A stretch of DNA of 64,000 nucleotides from Paroedura picta (Eukaryota > Chordata > Lepidosauria > Squamata > Gekkonidae), in NCBI RefSeq assembly GCF_049243985.1, contig NC_135377.1, forward strand, positions 65,048,145 to 65,112,144, in the 5' to 3' direction. The position numbers and the translations under genes were made by a program. The notes beneath the pieces were generated by a model that saw nothing but the letters and a program-made list of their open reading frames with translations, did not search any database and was not told where the DNA came from. Shown piece by piece: positions 1 to 9,700 of the stretch (position 1 is its first letter; each line of letters begins with the position of its first letter).

Positions 1-827
1 AGCTCTCCAGGGTCTCAGGCTCAGGTCTTCAACATCACCTGCCTGGACATGGCCAGGATTGAACTTAGGACCTTCTGCACGCCAAACAGAGGCTCTTCTC
101 CTGAGCCACACATCCTTCTTGCCACTGCATCCCCACTCCTTCACGCTTCACTAGTATGTTTCCCTGTTTATTTAATCTGCCTTTTATGGCACCTTTGTTT
201 CTTTGCACCCCTTAATCCCACCACCCTGTGCCATTTATCGCCTCCCTTTCTCCCAAAATGTGCCAAATGTATTTTTTTTAAAAAACTGAGTTATAACATT
301 ATAACATCATAACACTGCTATGTAACACTGCAAGACTGCTTTTTAAGACTGAAAAACATTGTTGTAAGACACTCACCCCCTTTAAAAAAATGAAAACAAA
401 GATTCAAGCAGGCACCATTTTGCAAAAAACTCACTTTTTTTTGAAATGAAGAGAGCAAAGCATGATGAGAAGCTGCCTCCGTCGAACTCAATGCAGAAAG
501 CATGTCACAAATTTCAGCCTGGGAAATAAGGGGGGGAAAGCCCAAATGTGGAAAGGCTAGAGTCGACTCGCAGCATCCAAAGGTGAATCCAAAGGGAGGC
601 TAAAACAAGGTAAGTCTCCTAAATGCGGAAACGGTCCGAGAATTTCCCAACCTGGAGCTGGCAGCCCTAACTGTGGAACATACTTTTCCAATCAAGTATA
701 GAACCATGGATTCCTCAATGTGGACTCAGAAGAAAAAAGGAAATCACAAGGCACAATGATACAGTAGTCTTCTCTAAGTTTATAAGTGAAAAGGTTATAA
801 CATAAAGTCTAAATGGTCAAACATAAA
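1..827. other. Upstream intergenic DNA, mostly unrecognised
   Basis: No gene is seen. Around 618-670 the text resembles pieces of two repeat families: a TIR-like GGAAACGGTCC, then an end reading CCTGGAGCTGGCAGCCCTA. Confidence 0.5.
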
Positions 828-1095
828 GGGCTATTCCGCACCGGGATCCATGTAGCAAATTGTTTGCTGAACGAAAAATCGCCATTTTAAATAGTGGAAT
901 TCGTCGTTATGCATACCTGCCTTTGTAGTGGAATCCAGTTGCGTTTCTATCGTTTCCCACAGGGTTCCGGTCTCAGCAAAAATCACTAGAAAGGAAGCGC
1001 TATTGCTGAGCTGTGTCCCGCCCCTGGCCGTCAACCAGCCAATGGGCGGCCGTTATCATGCTCCCAAACAGCCCCTTTCCCTTTAAGGAAGGTTT

Positions 1096-1146
<51 letters not shown>

Positions 1147-1743
1147 ACGAATCTGCATTGATTCGTTGCAACGGAGAGACCCATTTAGGTAGCAGGTGGT
1201 GTTTGAGCTGCTGTTTCATCGTTGCCACGCTCCCCCCGAGTGAAAAAAAAATCCCCCCCCTCACGGGCGCGATTTTCGGCCGAAAACAGTGTGAAAAATA
1301 AAGTGAAAATAAACCAGCAAATGGGCCTCTGCGATGCTTGTGCTTGGTGACTTTAAACAGAGGGACTGCAGCCGGGGAAGCCTCACTGGGTAAACGAAGG
1401 TTCGCCGGTGCGTTGATCTCCGCTCGCTTGGAGAAAAAAAAATGGCGATCGCTTTGCCGGAAGATCAGAGGAGAGACCCAGGGGGAGAGACTTTGCAGAA
1501 ACCGCAACAATGGTAACGCACAGAACTTTCCCGCTAGTGTTGCAGATTGGTTGCAGGAGTGTAGCGCTTTCCGGAGGGTGAATCCACTTTTTGGGATTTC
1601 CCCGAAAGCGCTACAACGAAGCGCTTTTTGCGGATCGGTTTCAGGAGTGTTGCAGATTGTCAACGACGTTGTGCATAACAGCAAAACTGTAGCTATTTCA
1701 ATTAGTAACCATTGAGCTATTTTGGACGAATGTGGAACGGCCC
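828..1743. mobile_element. CpG-rich non-autonomous DNA transposon (MITE-like)
   Basis: The ends are imperfect inverted repeats: GGGCTATTCCGCA on the left, and the right end reads GGGCCGTTCCACA on the other strand. AAA flanks both sides, which could be a 3-base target duplication. The interior is unusually CpG-rich for this window and carries a long (AC)n array. Open frames inside it on both strands look like chance products. No transposase is seen. Confidence 0.55.
1099..1142. repeat. (AC)22 microsatellite
   Basis: A pure AC dinucleotide run lies inside the CpG-rich MITE. Confidence 0.97.
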
Positions 1744-2712
1744 AAAGAGTCAACCAAAACGGGATCCTAGGTTAAGTGACCCGCTTTCTGTTTTATCTTC
1801 ATCAGTGGTTGCTCTTCCAATATACTGTCATAGTTGTAGTATCACATTGGCAAAATGCTCATAATTATTTTTACTATTTATAAAATGTGTAGTGTCCTTC
1901 AAAACTGTTTTATGGTCAAGAGGTAGTTCAACCAGTTCCCCCACATACACAAACACACTTCTTGGGCTAATTTACAAATCCCCAATTTCCTGCTTGCCAC
2001 GGGGGTCCCCCTTGTGTACATGGAGGCCTCTACCTGATGTGTAGGCAGCCATGTTTTGCAGGGGGAGGCGGGGGGGCAGACTGTTGACTCTTGGAAGTAG
2101 TAATAGGAATGACAGTACGAAATGCCAATGGTATGGCCCAAGTAACTAAAAGGTGACTGCGGAGGTATCAAGACTCTCTGGACATGTATGGTGAGCATCT
2201 CCAAGACTTCAAATGAAGCCACTCAAGATGCAGAGGTATGACTCTTACTGGGGAATTCACACGGAACCCCAGCAAATGACAACCACCATAGAATTTCTTG
2301 TCTCTCCTATAGAAGGCTGCTGTTTCTCACAAAGCAGATTTGCCTCGGTTCCCCTTGCAGATAACACTGGCACAGCCAAACAAATTCCTACCTGTCACAC
2401 CCGGGGCTGTGAGAGGGTGTAGTTTCAGCTCCGAGCTCTCGTGATGTTGATTCCAATATCTGTTCAACACAAGGAGATGCCAAACAGCCGCTCCAAGCCC
2501 ATGCACACCGACATGCAAAGAACAGCCTTCCGCCCTAATGAGTCCCACAGAGAACATGACAGGTAAGGAGCCTGCTTTCTTGCCTCAGTAAAACCAGAGT
2601 TAGCTGCACCAAATGACTCTGTCATGTATCGGAACAGCCCAAAGGGCTGAAGAAACAGCAGACCATTGGTCTTTTCCAAGCTGATCTCTGTGGGTTGCAC
2701 TCTTAACATTTT
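1744..2712. other. Intergenic DNA, nothing recognised
   Basis: No gene or clear repeat could be assigned here. Short open frames on both strands lack domain features. Confidence 0.5.
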
Positions 2713-2795
2713 GGAGAGAGAAAGAAAGAAAGAGAGAGAAAGAGAGAAGGGAAAGTAATAAAGAGGGAGAAAGAGAGGGAGAAACAGGAGATGGA
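2713..2795. repeat. GA-rich purine tract
   Basis: An imperfect GAAA/GAGA tract of about 80 bases gives false open frames on the minus strand. Confidence 0.85.
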
Positions 2796-3262
2796 AAGTG
2801 AGTCTGACATTGCACATAAAGCTCTGGATTTAGAAAGGATTCAAGGTCAGTATAATGGGCGTTGTTTGTTTGTTTGTTTTGCAAACTGCACAATGCCTTG
2901 TTTCAGTCTGAGAATCCTTCAGAGTAGCCAGTGAAAGCCTCCACCCCAATGGATTGAAACCCCGAAGAACGAGAATGACAAGAGAGCTCTGTTTGCATGT
3001 GTTCCATCACAGCTGCATCTGCTGCTGTCAGTCTCCGCCGACGCTGACAAAATGGATGGCTTGCAGGTCAACGTTTCGTGTTGACAGTGATTGCCTGGGC
3101 CTTGGGAGCAACAGGCTTCACAGAGCTACTGTGCTCCATTACAAGTGGGAGCCCAAAGCAAGCACGGGTTATATTTAAGGGCCATGGACAACAGCCACTA
3201 AAAACCGCAGGACCAAGGAAGGCGGCAAAACGAACCACATTTTCTACCACAAGTGACTTGGG

Positions 3263-3356
3263 CACTTGTCACCAAAGATACACCCTGACACGTCATCACA
3301 AGTGACTTTGGCACTTGTGATGACTTGTGTCAGAGTGTATCTCCGGTGATCAAGTG
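3263..3356. repeat. Hairpin with about 44-base arms
   Basis: The left arm starts CACTTGTCACC and the right arm ends GGTGATCAAGTG. The arms pair along their whole length with a few mismatches around a short loop near CAAGTGACTTTGGC. It could be a small foldback MITE or a pre-miRNA-sized hairpin. Confidence 0.7.
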
Positions 3357-3439
3357 AATTAATGCCATGGTATTCCCCAGTAATATGGATGGGCCAATGA
3401 AGATAGCTAAGAGGAATAAAGGAGATCTCTTCAAAACAT

Positions 3440-4075
3440 GGTGTCAGAGAAGAATCTGATGGATACCATGGACCACCAAAATTTTATTTTCCTGGGCACC
3501 AAGATCACTGCAGATGGGGACAGCAGCAAAGAAATTAAGAGACGCTTGCTCCTGGGGAGGAAAGCTATGGCAAATCTAGACAGCATCCTAAAAAGCAGAG
3601 ACATCACCCTGCCAACAAAAGTGCATCTAGTCAAGGCTATGGTCTTCCCAGTTGCAATGTATGGCTGCGAAAGTTGGACCATAAGGAAGGCCGAGCGTCA
3701 AAGAATTGAGGCTTTTGAACTCTGGTGCTGGAGAAGACTCTTGTGAGTCCCTTGGACTCAAGGCGAACAAACCAGTCAGTCCTAGAGGAGATCAGCCCTG
3801 CCTGCTCCTTAGAAGGCCAGATCCTGAAGATGAAACTCAAATACTTTGGCCATCTCATGAGAAGGAAGGACTCCCTGGAGAAGAGCCTAACGCTGGGAGC
3901 GATTGAGGGCAAAAGAAGAACGGGACGACAGAGAATGAGGTGGCTGGATGGAGTCACTGAAGCAGTCGGTGCAAACTTAAATGGACTCCAGGGAATGGTA
4001 GAGGACAGGAAGTCCTGGAGGATCATTGTCCATGGGGTCGCGGTGGGTCGGACACGACTTCGCCCCTAACGACAA
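3440..4075 (+). mobile_element. BovB (RTE) LINE, 5'-truncated 3' end
   Basis: Two overlapping open frames match the C terminus of BovB reverse transcriptase: YGCESWTIRKAE, then LKYFGHLMRRKDSLEKSL and GRQRMRWLDGVTEAV. The frame changes near 3745. The 3' end reads GGGTCGGACACGACTT, the usual BovB terminus. The piece is too short to be autonomous. Confidence 0.9.
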
Positions 4076-4235
4076 CAATGGACCACCAAAATGATTGATG
4101 GATCAATTGGCTGGCTCCTGCACCTTACTTCCACACCCACTTCTCCGAGGGGGCATGGCACCCCTTCTGGGTTTCCCTGAATCATGAAAAATATTTTAGG
4201 GGTTCCTCCAGGATCAGAAGGACAAAAAAGGCTGC
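4076..4235. repeat. Dispersed repeat, related to 24770-25075 and 30310-30655
   Basis: The text GGCTGGCTCCTGCA, ACCCACTTCTC and AATATTTTAGGGGTT recurs closely at 24965-25055 and loosely at 30590-30650. It looks like a non-autonomous DNA element with an end reading GAAAAAGGCTG. The class is uncertain. Confidence 0.5.
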
Positions 4236-5089
4236 ACTATACGTCTATGACATCCCTGTCCACCACAAATCCTGTCCATTCCCAGCTCTACCCAAATCTC
4301 CTGGTATTTCCCATGTGGGAGCTGGCAATCCTAGGGAGAAGGAAGGAGGGGGGGGCAACTGATGAATAAATGACACTTACAAAATACAACAAACAAACAT
4401 GACTTTCAACATTCATGTCTCCATTTGCTTGGCAATAATGAATGCATATTCCCATTTACTCCCTAACAGGACTACTGAAATCTCCGCAGAGATGGTCTCA
4501 GTATTGTTATCAACCACCCACACCAACAAAACAAAACCTGGCCCCTAAGCCAAGCACTGGCCAATTTTATATCCACATGTTTTATACAATTTTGCGATCA
4601 AGGAGCATTGTTAAGGATAACAGGATCCCCCCCAATCTGGGAAAGGTTATAATCCTTCTCAGGATTCTGTAACCCTCACTGTATGAATGTATGAACCGTC
4701 GCACAGGGAAAGAGGCTACCAAACAAGGAACGCATCAAATCGATTCTGCAAGCTAACCTCCAAATTGGACTTGCACATAATTCTCAGCCGCAACAGAGTT
4801 TTCCTTTTGGTCAATATTCAATAGGGCGCATTCTCCACTGGTGCCATCTGGAGCTTCTCCATCACATTCCTGTGGATAATTGCTCTTGCTTTAACCAGAC
4901 CTCGCTATTGGTCTGTTCGATCAATGCTTTGATCGATGCAGGCAGATCTACAGGCCCTCTGTCCCTTTACTGAGCTCGCACACGTGTCCTGCACCATCGC
5001 TCAGCTTCATGTATATCGACTCTATGCTCACCTGCTTTCCAGACAACGTCCTGTACACAAAGAAGAAGAGGGGAAAGAGCTGTTTTTTG
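4236..5089. other. Intergenic DNA, nothing recognised
   Basis: The stretch is AT-rich and shows no convincing coding or repeat signature. Confidence 0.5.
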
Positions 5090-5302
5090 CACCCTGCTTT
5101 TCTTTATCAGAAGGAGTCTCAAAACGGTTTTCAATCGCCTAGCCTTCCTCTCCCCACAACAGACACCTTGTGAGATCGGTGAGGCTGAGAGCTCTGCGAG
5201 AACTACGACCAGCCCAAGGTCACCTAGCCGGCTACATTTGGAGGTGCAGAATATCAACCCCCTAGAGGCCCCCACTCTTATCCACTGCACCAACTTGGCT
5301 CT
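5090..5302 (-). mobile_element. tRNA-derived SINE with L2-like tail
   Basis: On the minus strand it runs from a tRNA-like head (AGCCAAGTTGGTGCAGTGG) through CTCTCCCCACAACAG read in reverse to the tail TTTTGAGACTCCTTCTGA. The tail resembles the 3' end of the L2 LINEs in this window, so L2 mobilisation is inferred. Confidence 0.8.
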
Positions 5303-5744
5303 AAGAGTGAATGAACCTCCCAAAATCTTGGGCTCTGTGTTCCTCTGCTATACCTTTGTTGAAGTGTTTCATATATGCTCTTGCTGCAGCAACAGGAAAT
5401 GACAGCGCTAGTTTCATAACAGAAAAACGGTGTGCCATAACGGGATTTTGGGTCACCTTCTTAAATGGGAGAGTCATAAGCCAGGTTCGCTTTCCTTGCC
5501 TACTGGCTTGCAGACATGAACATCTGTTCTTTGTTTGAAATGGGCCATACAGGAAGTGGTCTTGTTCTGCCTCTTTCACTGAACCAGGATTCCCAAACCT
5601 TTGGGGGCTGCTGCCCACTTGGCTACCAAGGCTACACCTCTAGTGCCCCCCCACACACACACATACACATGCATATGAACACAGACTTCTTTCCTGGTGT
5701 TAGGTCTGCTGCAAATTCAAAACACAAAGACTAGTGGCTTCTCT

Positions 5745-5820
5745 TTCCTTGTATCTGAAGAAGCATGCATGCACACAAAAGCTTGCAGCTTGAATAAGAC
5801 TTTGTTGGCCTTAAAATAGG
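5745..5820 (+). mobile_element. Penelope-like remnant with hammerhead-like core
   Basis: The sequence CTGAAGA (5755-5761) is followed by a GCATGC-rich hairpin and AAAAGC, then GAATAAGACTTTGTTGG. The same 3' text occurs at 14205-14372. A hammerhead core reads CTGANGA, stem II, GAAA; here the last element has decayed to AAAA. The Penelope assignment is inference. Confidence 0.45.
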
Positions 5821-6039
5821 GGTTCCCAAAGTAGGCGGGGTTGTGAGGGATTTTGGGACAATAGACATGAGCAGCTGTGACAGGGACTCAGTTGATTGCT
5901 CTTGGCGTTCAACAACTGAGGATGCATCTCCCCATTTATCCTCAGTTTTGACAAATTTATTTTCTTCACTATGTTTTCCCACTGGAAGTGAACCCAAACA
6001 AATGGTTTATTATTCCAGTTTGGTCCCTTGAATCTGTGA

Positions 6040-6300
6040 ATAAACTGGTATAGTGGTTAAGATTCTAATGTGGAGAGGCGGGATGGTTTCCCCCTCTTCC
6101 ACATGCAGCCAGCTGGGTGACCTTGGGCCAGTCACAGTTCTCTCAGAGCTCTCTCGGCCCCACCTATCTCGCAAGGTGTTAATCGTGGGGAGAGGAAGGG
6201 AAAGTGATTGTAAGCCGTTGTGAAACTCCTTCGGGTAGTGAAAAGCAGGATATAAAACCAACTCTAATATAATAATAATTAATAATAATAATATTTATTT
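6040..6300 (+). mobile_element. tRNA-L2 SINE upstream of LY86
   Basis: The head is GGTATAGTGGTTAAGATTC. The body CCACATGCAGCCAGCTGGG, the tail TAAGCCGTTGTGAAACTCC and an (AAT)n end follow. It lies about 380 bases before the LY86 start codon. Confidence 0.85.
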
Positions 6301-6399
6301 TTGTAGCCTACCTTTCGTGGTAGGCTCAGGGCAGGCATCAATGCAAAATACACAAAACATCTTCATTATTCTGTTTACTAATGTACAGCTTACCCGCTC

Positions 6400-6675
6400 C
6401 CTATAAGTGTGGACTGGATGCTCCCATTTCATCAACTCTGGGCACACAAAAGCTTTAACTTGAACAGTCCTCTGAAACAGAAAGCAGTAATCTTAAAAGA
6501 GAAGCACCACGGAAGCGATCAGCGTCTTCCTCATTCTGCTACCCCCTTTCAAGGCATAGACCTGAATTGCTTTCGCACTTGCACAGGAAGCTGGGGCTTT
6601 CACATTCACTGTACGAAGGAAGTGGACAGCTTTCAAACCCTGACTCTGAAGGGAGAGGGCAATCACACAGACAGC
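6400..6675 (+). promoter_or_regulatory. LY86: Putative LY86 promoter and 5' UTR
   Basis: No clear TATA box at a usual spacing is seen in this repeat-free stretch before the start codon. Purine-rich ETS/PU.1-like motifs are present: AGGAAGCTGGGG near 6586 and GAAGGAAGTGG at 6615-6625. A PU.1-type site would suit a gene expressed in B cells and macrophages. That reading is inference, and the transcription start cannot be placed. Confidence 0.35.
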
Positions 6676-6790
6676 ATGGAGACGTTTATGGTGGCTCCTC
6701 TCATCTTTCTGCTGATTTATTCCAGCGCTGGATGGCCTACCCACACCGTATGCAAGAACAACCATTTGGAAATATACTACAGAAGCTGCG
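6676..6790 (+). CDS. LY86: LY86 exon 1: signal peptide and start of mature protein
   Basis: The exon encodes residues 1-38 and the first base of codon 39. The ATG at 6676 has A at -3 and G at +4, a strong Kozak context. A second in-frame ATG at 6688 has T at -3, so the first was chosen. The hydrophobic stretch VAPLIFLLIYSSAG gives a likely signal-peptide cleavage before W20. The mature start WPTHTVC is the hallmark N terminus of MD-1. The exon ends in AGCTGCG and is followed by the donor GTGAG at 6791. Confidence 0.93.
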
Positions 6791-9700
6791 GTGAGATGTC
6801 TCAAATTCCCTTCCAAATTGCGCATTAGCAGAGAATGGGCAATCTGGTTGAAAGAGAAACCTTGCTGGGTTCAGCGGGAGACACAAAATTGACAGGGGGA
6901 CTGTGTGCAACTTGTGGTATACCTGAATGTCTCACGCAATAAAGGTCTCCATCCTCTTCTAAGCCCAGCCCGCCAGCTGAGACCCTCTTCCAAAGCCCTG
7001 TGCTCTGTGCCCACAGAATGGGGGTAGTGAGTTCCACCAGCACCCCTCCACCCCTCTTTTTAGATGAGTTGGGTTCAGGAAGAGTTTTTAGCCACAATTT
7101 CTTGGCTTTATAGGTTTTTATATTATTGTATGAGTTTTATTGGTTTTTAATGGGTTTGGGGATTTTACTTGATTGTAAGCCGCCTCGAGCCTCCGGGGGG
7201 AGGCGGGTAATAAATACTAATACTAATACTAATACTAATACTAATACTAATACTAATACTAATACTAATACTAATACTAATACAGGTAGGTGAGCAGAGA
7301 CAGGGTATTTTCAGTGGTGGCTCTTCACTTTCACCTTAGGAACGCCCTCTCCCTTGAGAGTTTCCTGGTGCCTTTAACATCCCTTTAGGCGCAAACATGC
7401 CAAATCATGTCTTTTAGACATAATTTTATCTACAAGGTTCTGCCTCCTCAACTGCCTTCTTGCCTCTCTTCATCTACGTTTTATGGTTATCCTTTTAGGC
7501 TGCTCTGTTTTATGCACCGTTGTGCCCCGGATTGCTTTCATTGGCATGTTTTTCATGATTGACTTGGACTTTTTAAATCGCTGGGTTCCTTTATGGTTTG
7601 TTCTGTTTGAGGGTTGAGAGCAGTCTCAAGCGAGTCTGGCGAAGGCAGCTTACAAATGTTTTATACATGAGTAAATAAGGACCTGACATGCATACAGTGT
7701 GTGCATAAATCGGTGGCTTCCAATGGATATATCCATGTGTATCCGGAGACATCTGTGCCTGAACTGGTCCCCTGTTTTGCAATGGAACTTGCTTTACAGG
7801 TAGGGTTTCCAAGCCTGAGTGTAGATTTGGGGGGGGGGGGAGGTGGAGTCTGGGGAATGGAGGGAGCTCAACAGCTATAATGTCATACTCCCCTTCCCCT
7901 GCTGTCACTTTCTCCAGGGGAACTGATCTGTCATCCAGGGCATCTTCAGCCACTACCTGCAGGCAGGTAACCCTATATCACAGGGCTGTTGGGAGGGAAG
8001 CATGTAAAATCAAATGCTTCACTTGCTGAAAATTTTTATAGAGAAGGATAGTTACAATGGTTATCAGTGGTGAGCCATGAGAATGAAAACCCTCAATTTA
8101 ACCTGACCATAATTTCTCAACCCTGGTTGAAAAAGCCTGATTTATAGAGATAGAAGGAAAGGGGTTTTTTTTAAGCCTTGAGTCACTAAATACACAAACA
8201 CACACAGTAGCAACCTTCAAGAAGGCCCATCTTGACCAAGGACGTAAAAGACAGAGAATGGCTGCTTTGCCCTTCCCTCATCAGCCATTTTCTTATTCTA
8301 AATGCTGTTTTCCCATGATGCTTTTCTCCCTGTAAGGTTCCATCTATTGAATTGGCCTGTAGAGGGAACAATGGGAGGAAAAACAGCTGGAGGGGGGGGA
8401 GAGACATTTGGAATTGAAAAATAGGCGCTTGGGATGAGTTAAGTACTTTTTCCACTTCAACCACCTTTACTCAGAACAGGTCCACCCTGAACCCTCCTTT
8501 CGGGGGGGGGGGGAGGGTATTGGAGTTGCATCCTATGCTTTTGTTAGTCATATAGCAGGGGTGGACAAACCATGGCTCTTCAGATGCACATGGTGGCAGG
8601 GGCTCATGGTAATTGTCGTCCATGGACATCTGGCGAGCCACTGTTTGGCCACCCTGTCATATTATGAGCTTGACAGACTGAGAGGGGCACTGAATCGACA
8701 TCTGTCAGTCCACAGTCAAGACTTGGCCCACCCAACCACCTTTCCTCTCAAAACCAGTTTCTCAAATGAGTCTGAGCATACAGCATTAAAGGAGTGTTGT
8801 TAGGAAATACCTGGAGTTTGGAAATACCTGGAGATTTGGGGGGTGGAGCCTGCAGAGGGCAGGGTTTGGAGAAGGGAGGGACTTCAATGGGGTATAATGC
8901 CACATGCTCCACCTTCAAAAGTGGCCATTTTCTCCAAGTGAACTGATCTCTGTTGCCTGGAAATGAGCTGTAATCAAAGATCTCCAGCTACCACCTGGAG
9001 GTTGGCAATGGAAGATTTTAAGGATTAGAGCACTAACTCATTTGTTTGCCTTATATCAAATTTAAAAAATTCCCTATCAAATTCCTAGATGGAATTTTTC
9101 AGCTACGTAGCTACATAGTGCGGCTCAATTTTGCCGGTTTTTTCCTTGGCAAGATCTCTCTGAGGGGCTAAATCCAGGTTCATCCACCATTCAACACAGA
9201 TGGTGTGGGGGAGGAGGGACACACCAAACCCAGAAGCCAATCCATTTCAGATTTGTCTTTCCCAGAGCTTGTGAGCATAGATTAAACTCTGTCATTTAAA
9301 ATGAAGCATAACCGGTGCCATTTCCAGAAATCAACACAGTGGCAGAAAGAAGAAAAATACCTATAAGCTTCAAGGTACTAAAATGGCTCCCCGGTGCATC
9401 CTTAAGGAGAGTCACCAATAAAGACAGATTAGACACCAGATGGTATCACAGATCAGGCAAATCACAAATCAGAGGATGTCAATACAAGGAAGACTTGTCA
9501 AGTATTCAGAACCTCAACTTGCTGGATGACATGTGTCTGTCCTGACATGGTCGCACACCTCACACAACCAGGAGTTGCAGTATGCAGAGTATGCAGTATG
9601 CAGAGACAGTACTGATCCTTCCTCCATTCACCTGACTAGGACAAGTTTAACAGTTTGAAAGAAGAACAAGTCTCCATTTCAGATTTCAGCAGCGAGGAGA

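Noticed and set aside
1094-1753. 219-codon minus-strand frame
   Set aside because: It ends in a translated (AC) run and lies inside a CpG-rich transposon; a plus-strand frame overlaps it. No domain is seen.
3438-4069. 102- and 114-codon frames as host genes
   Set aside because: Their protein text is the C terminus of BovB reverse transcriptase.
1-6400. 5' exons of F13A1, the expected neighbour of LY86 in human
   Set aside because: No stretch on either strand resembles the start of the F13A1 protein.
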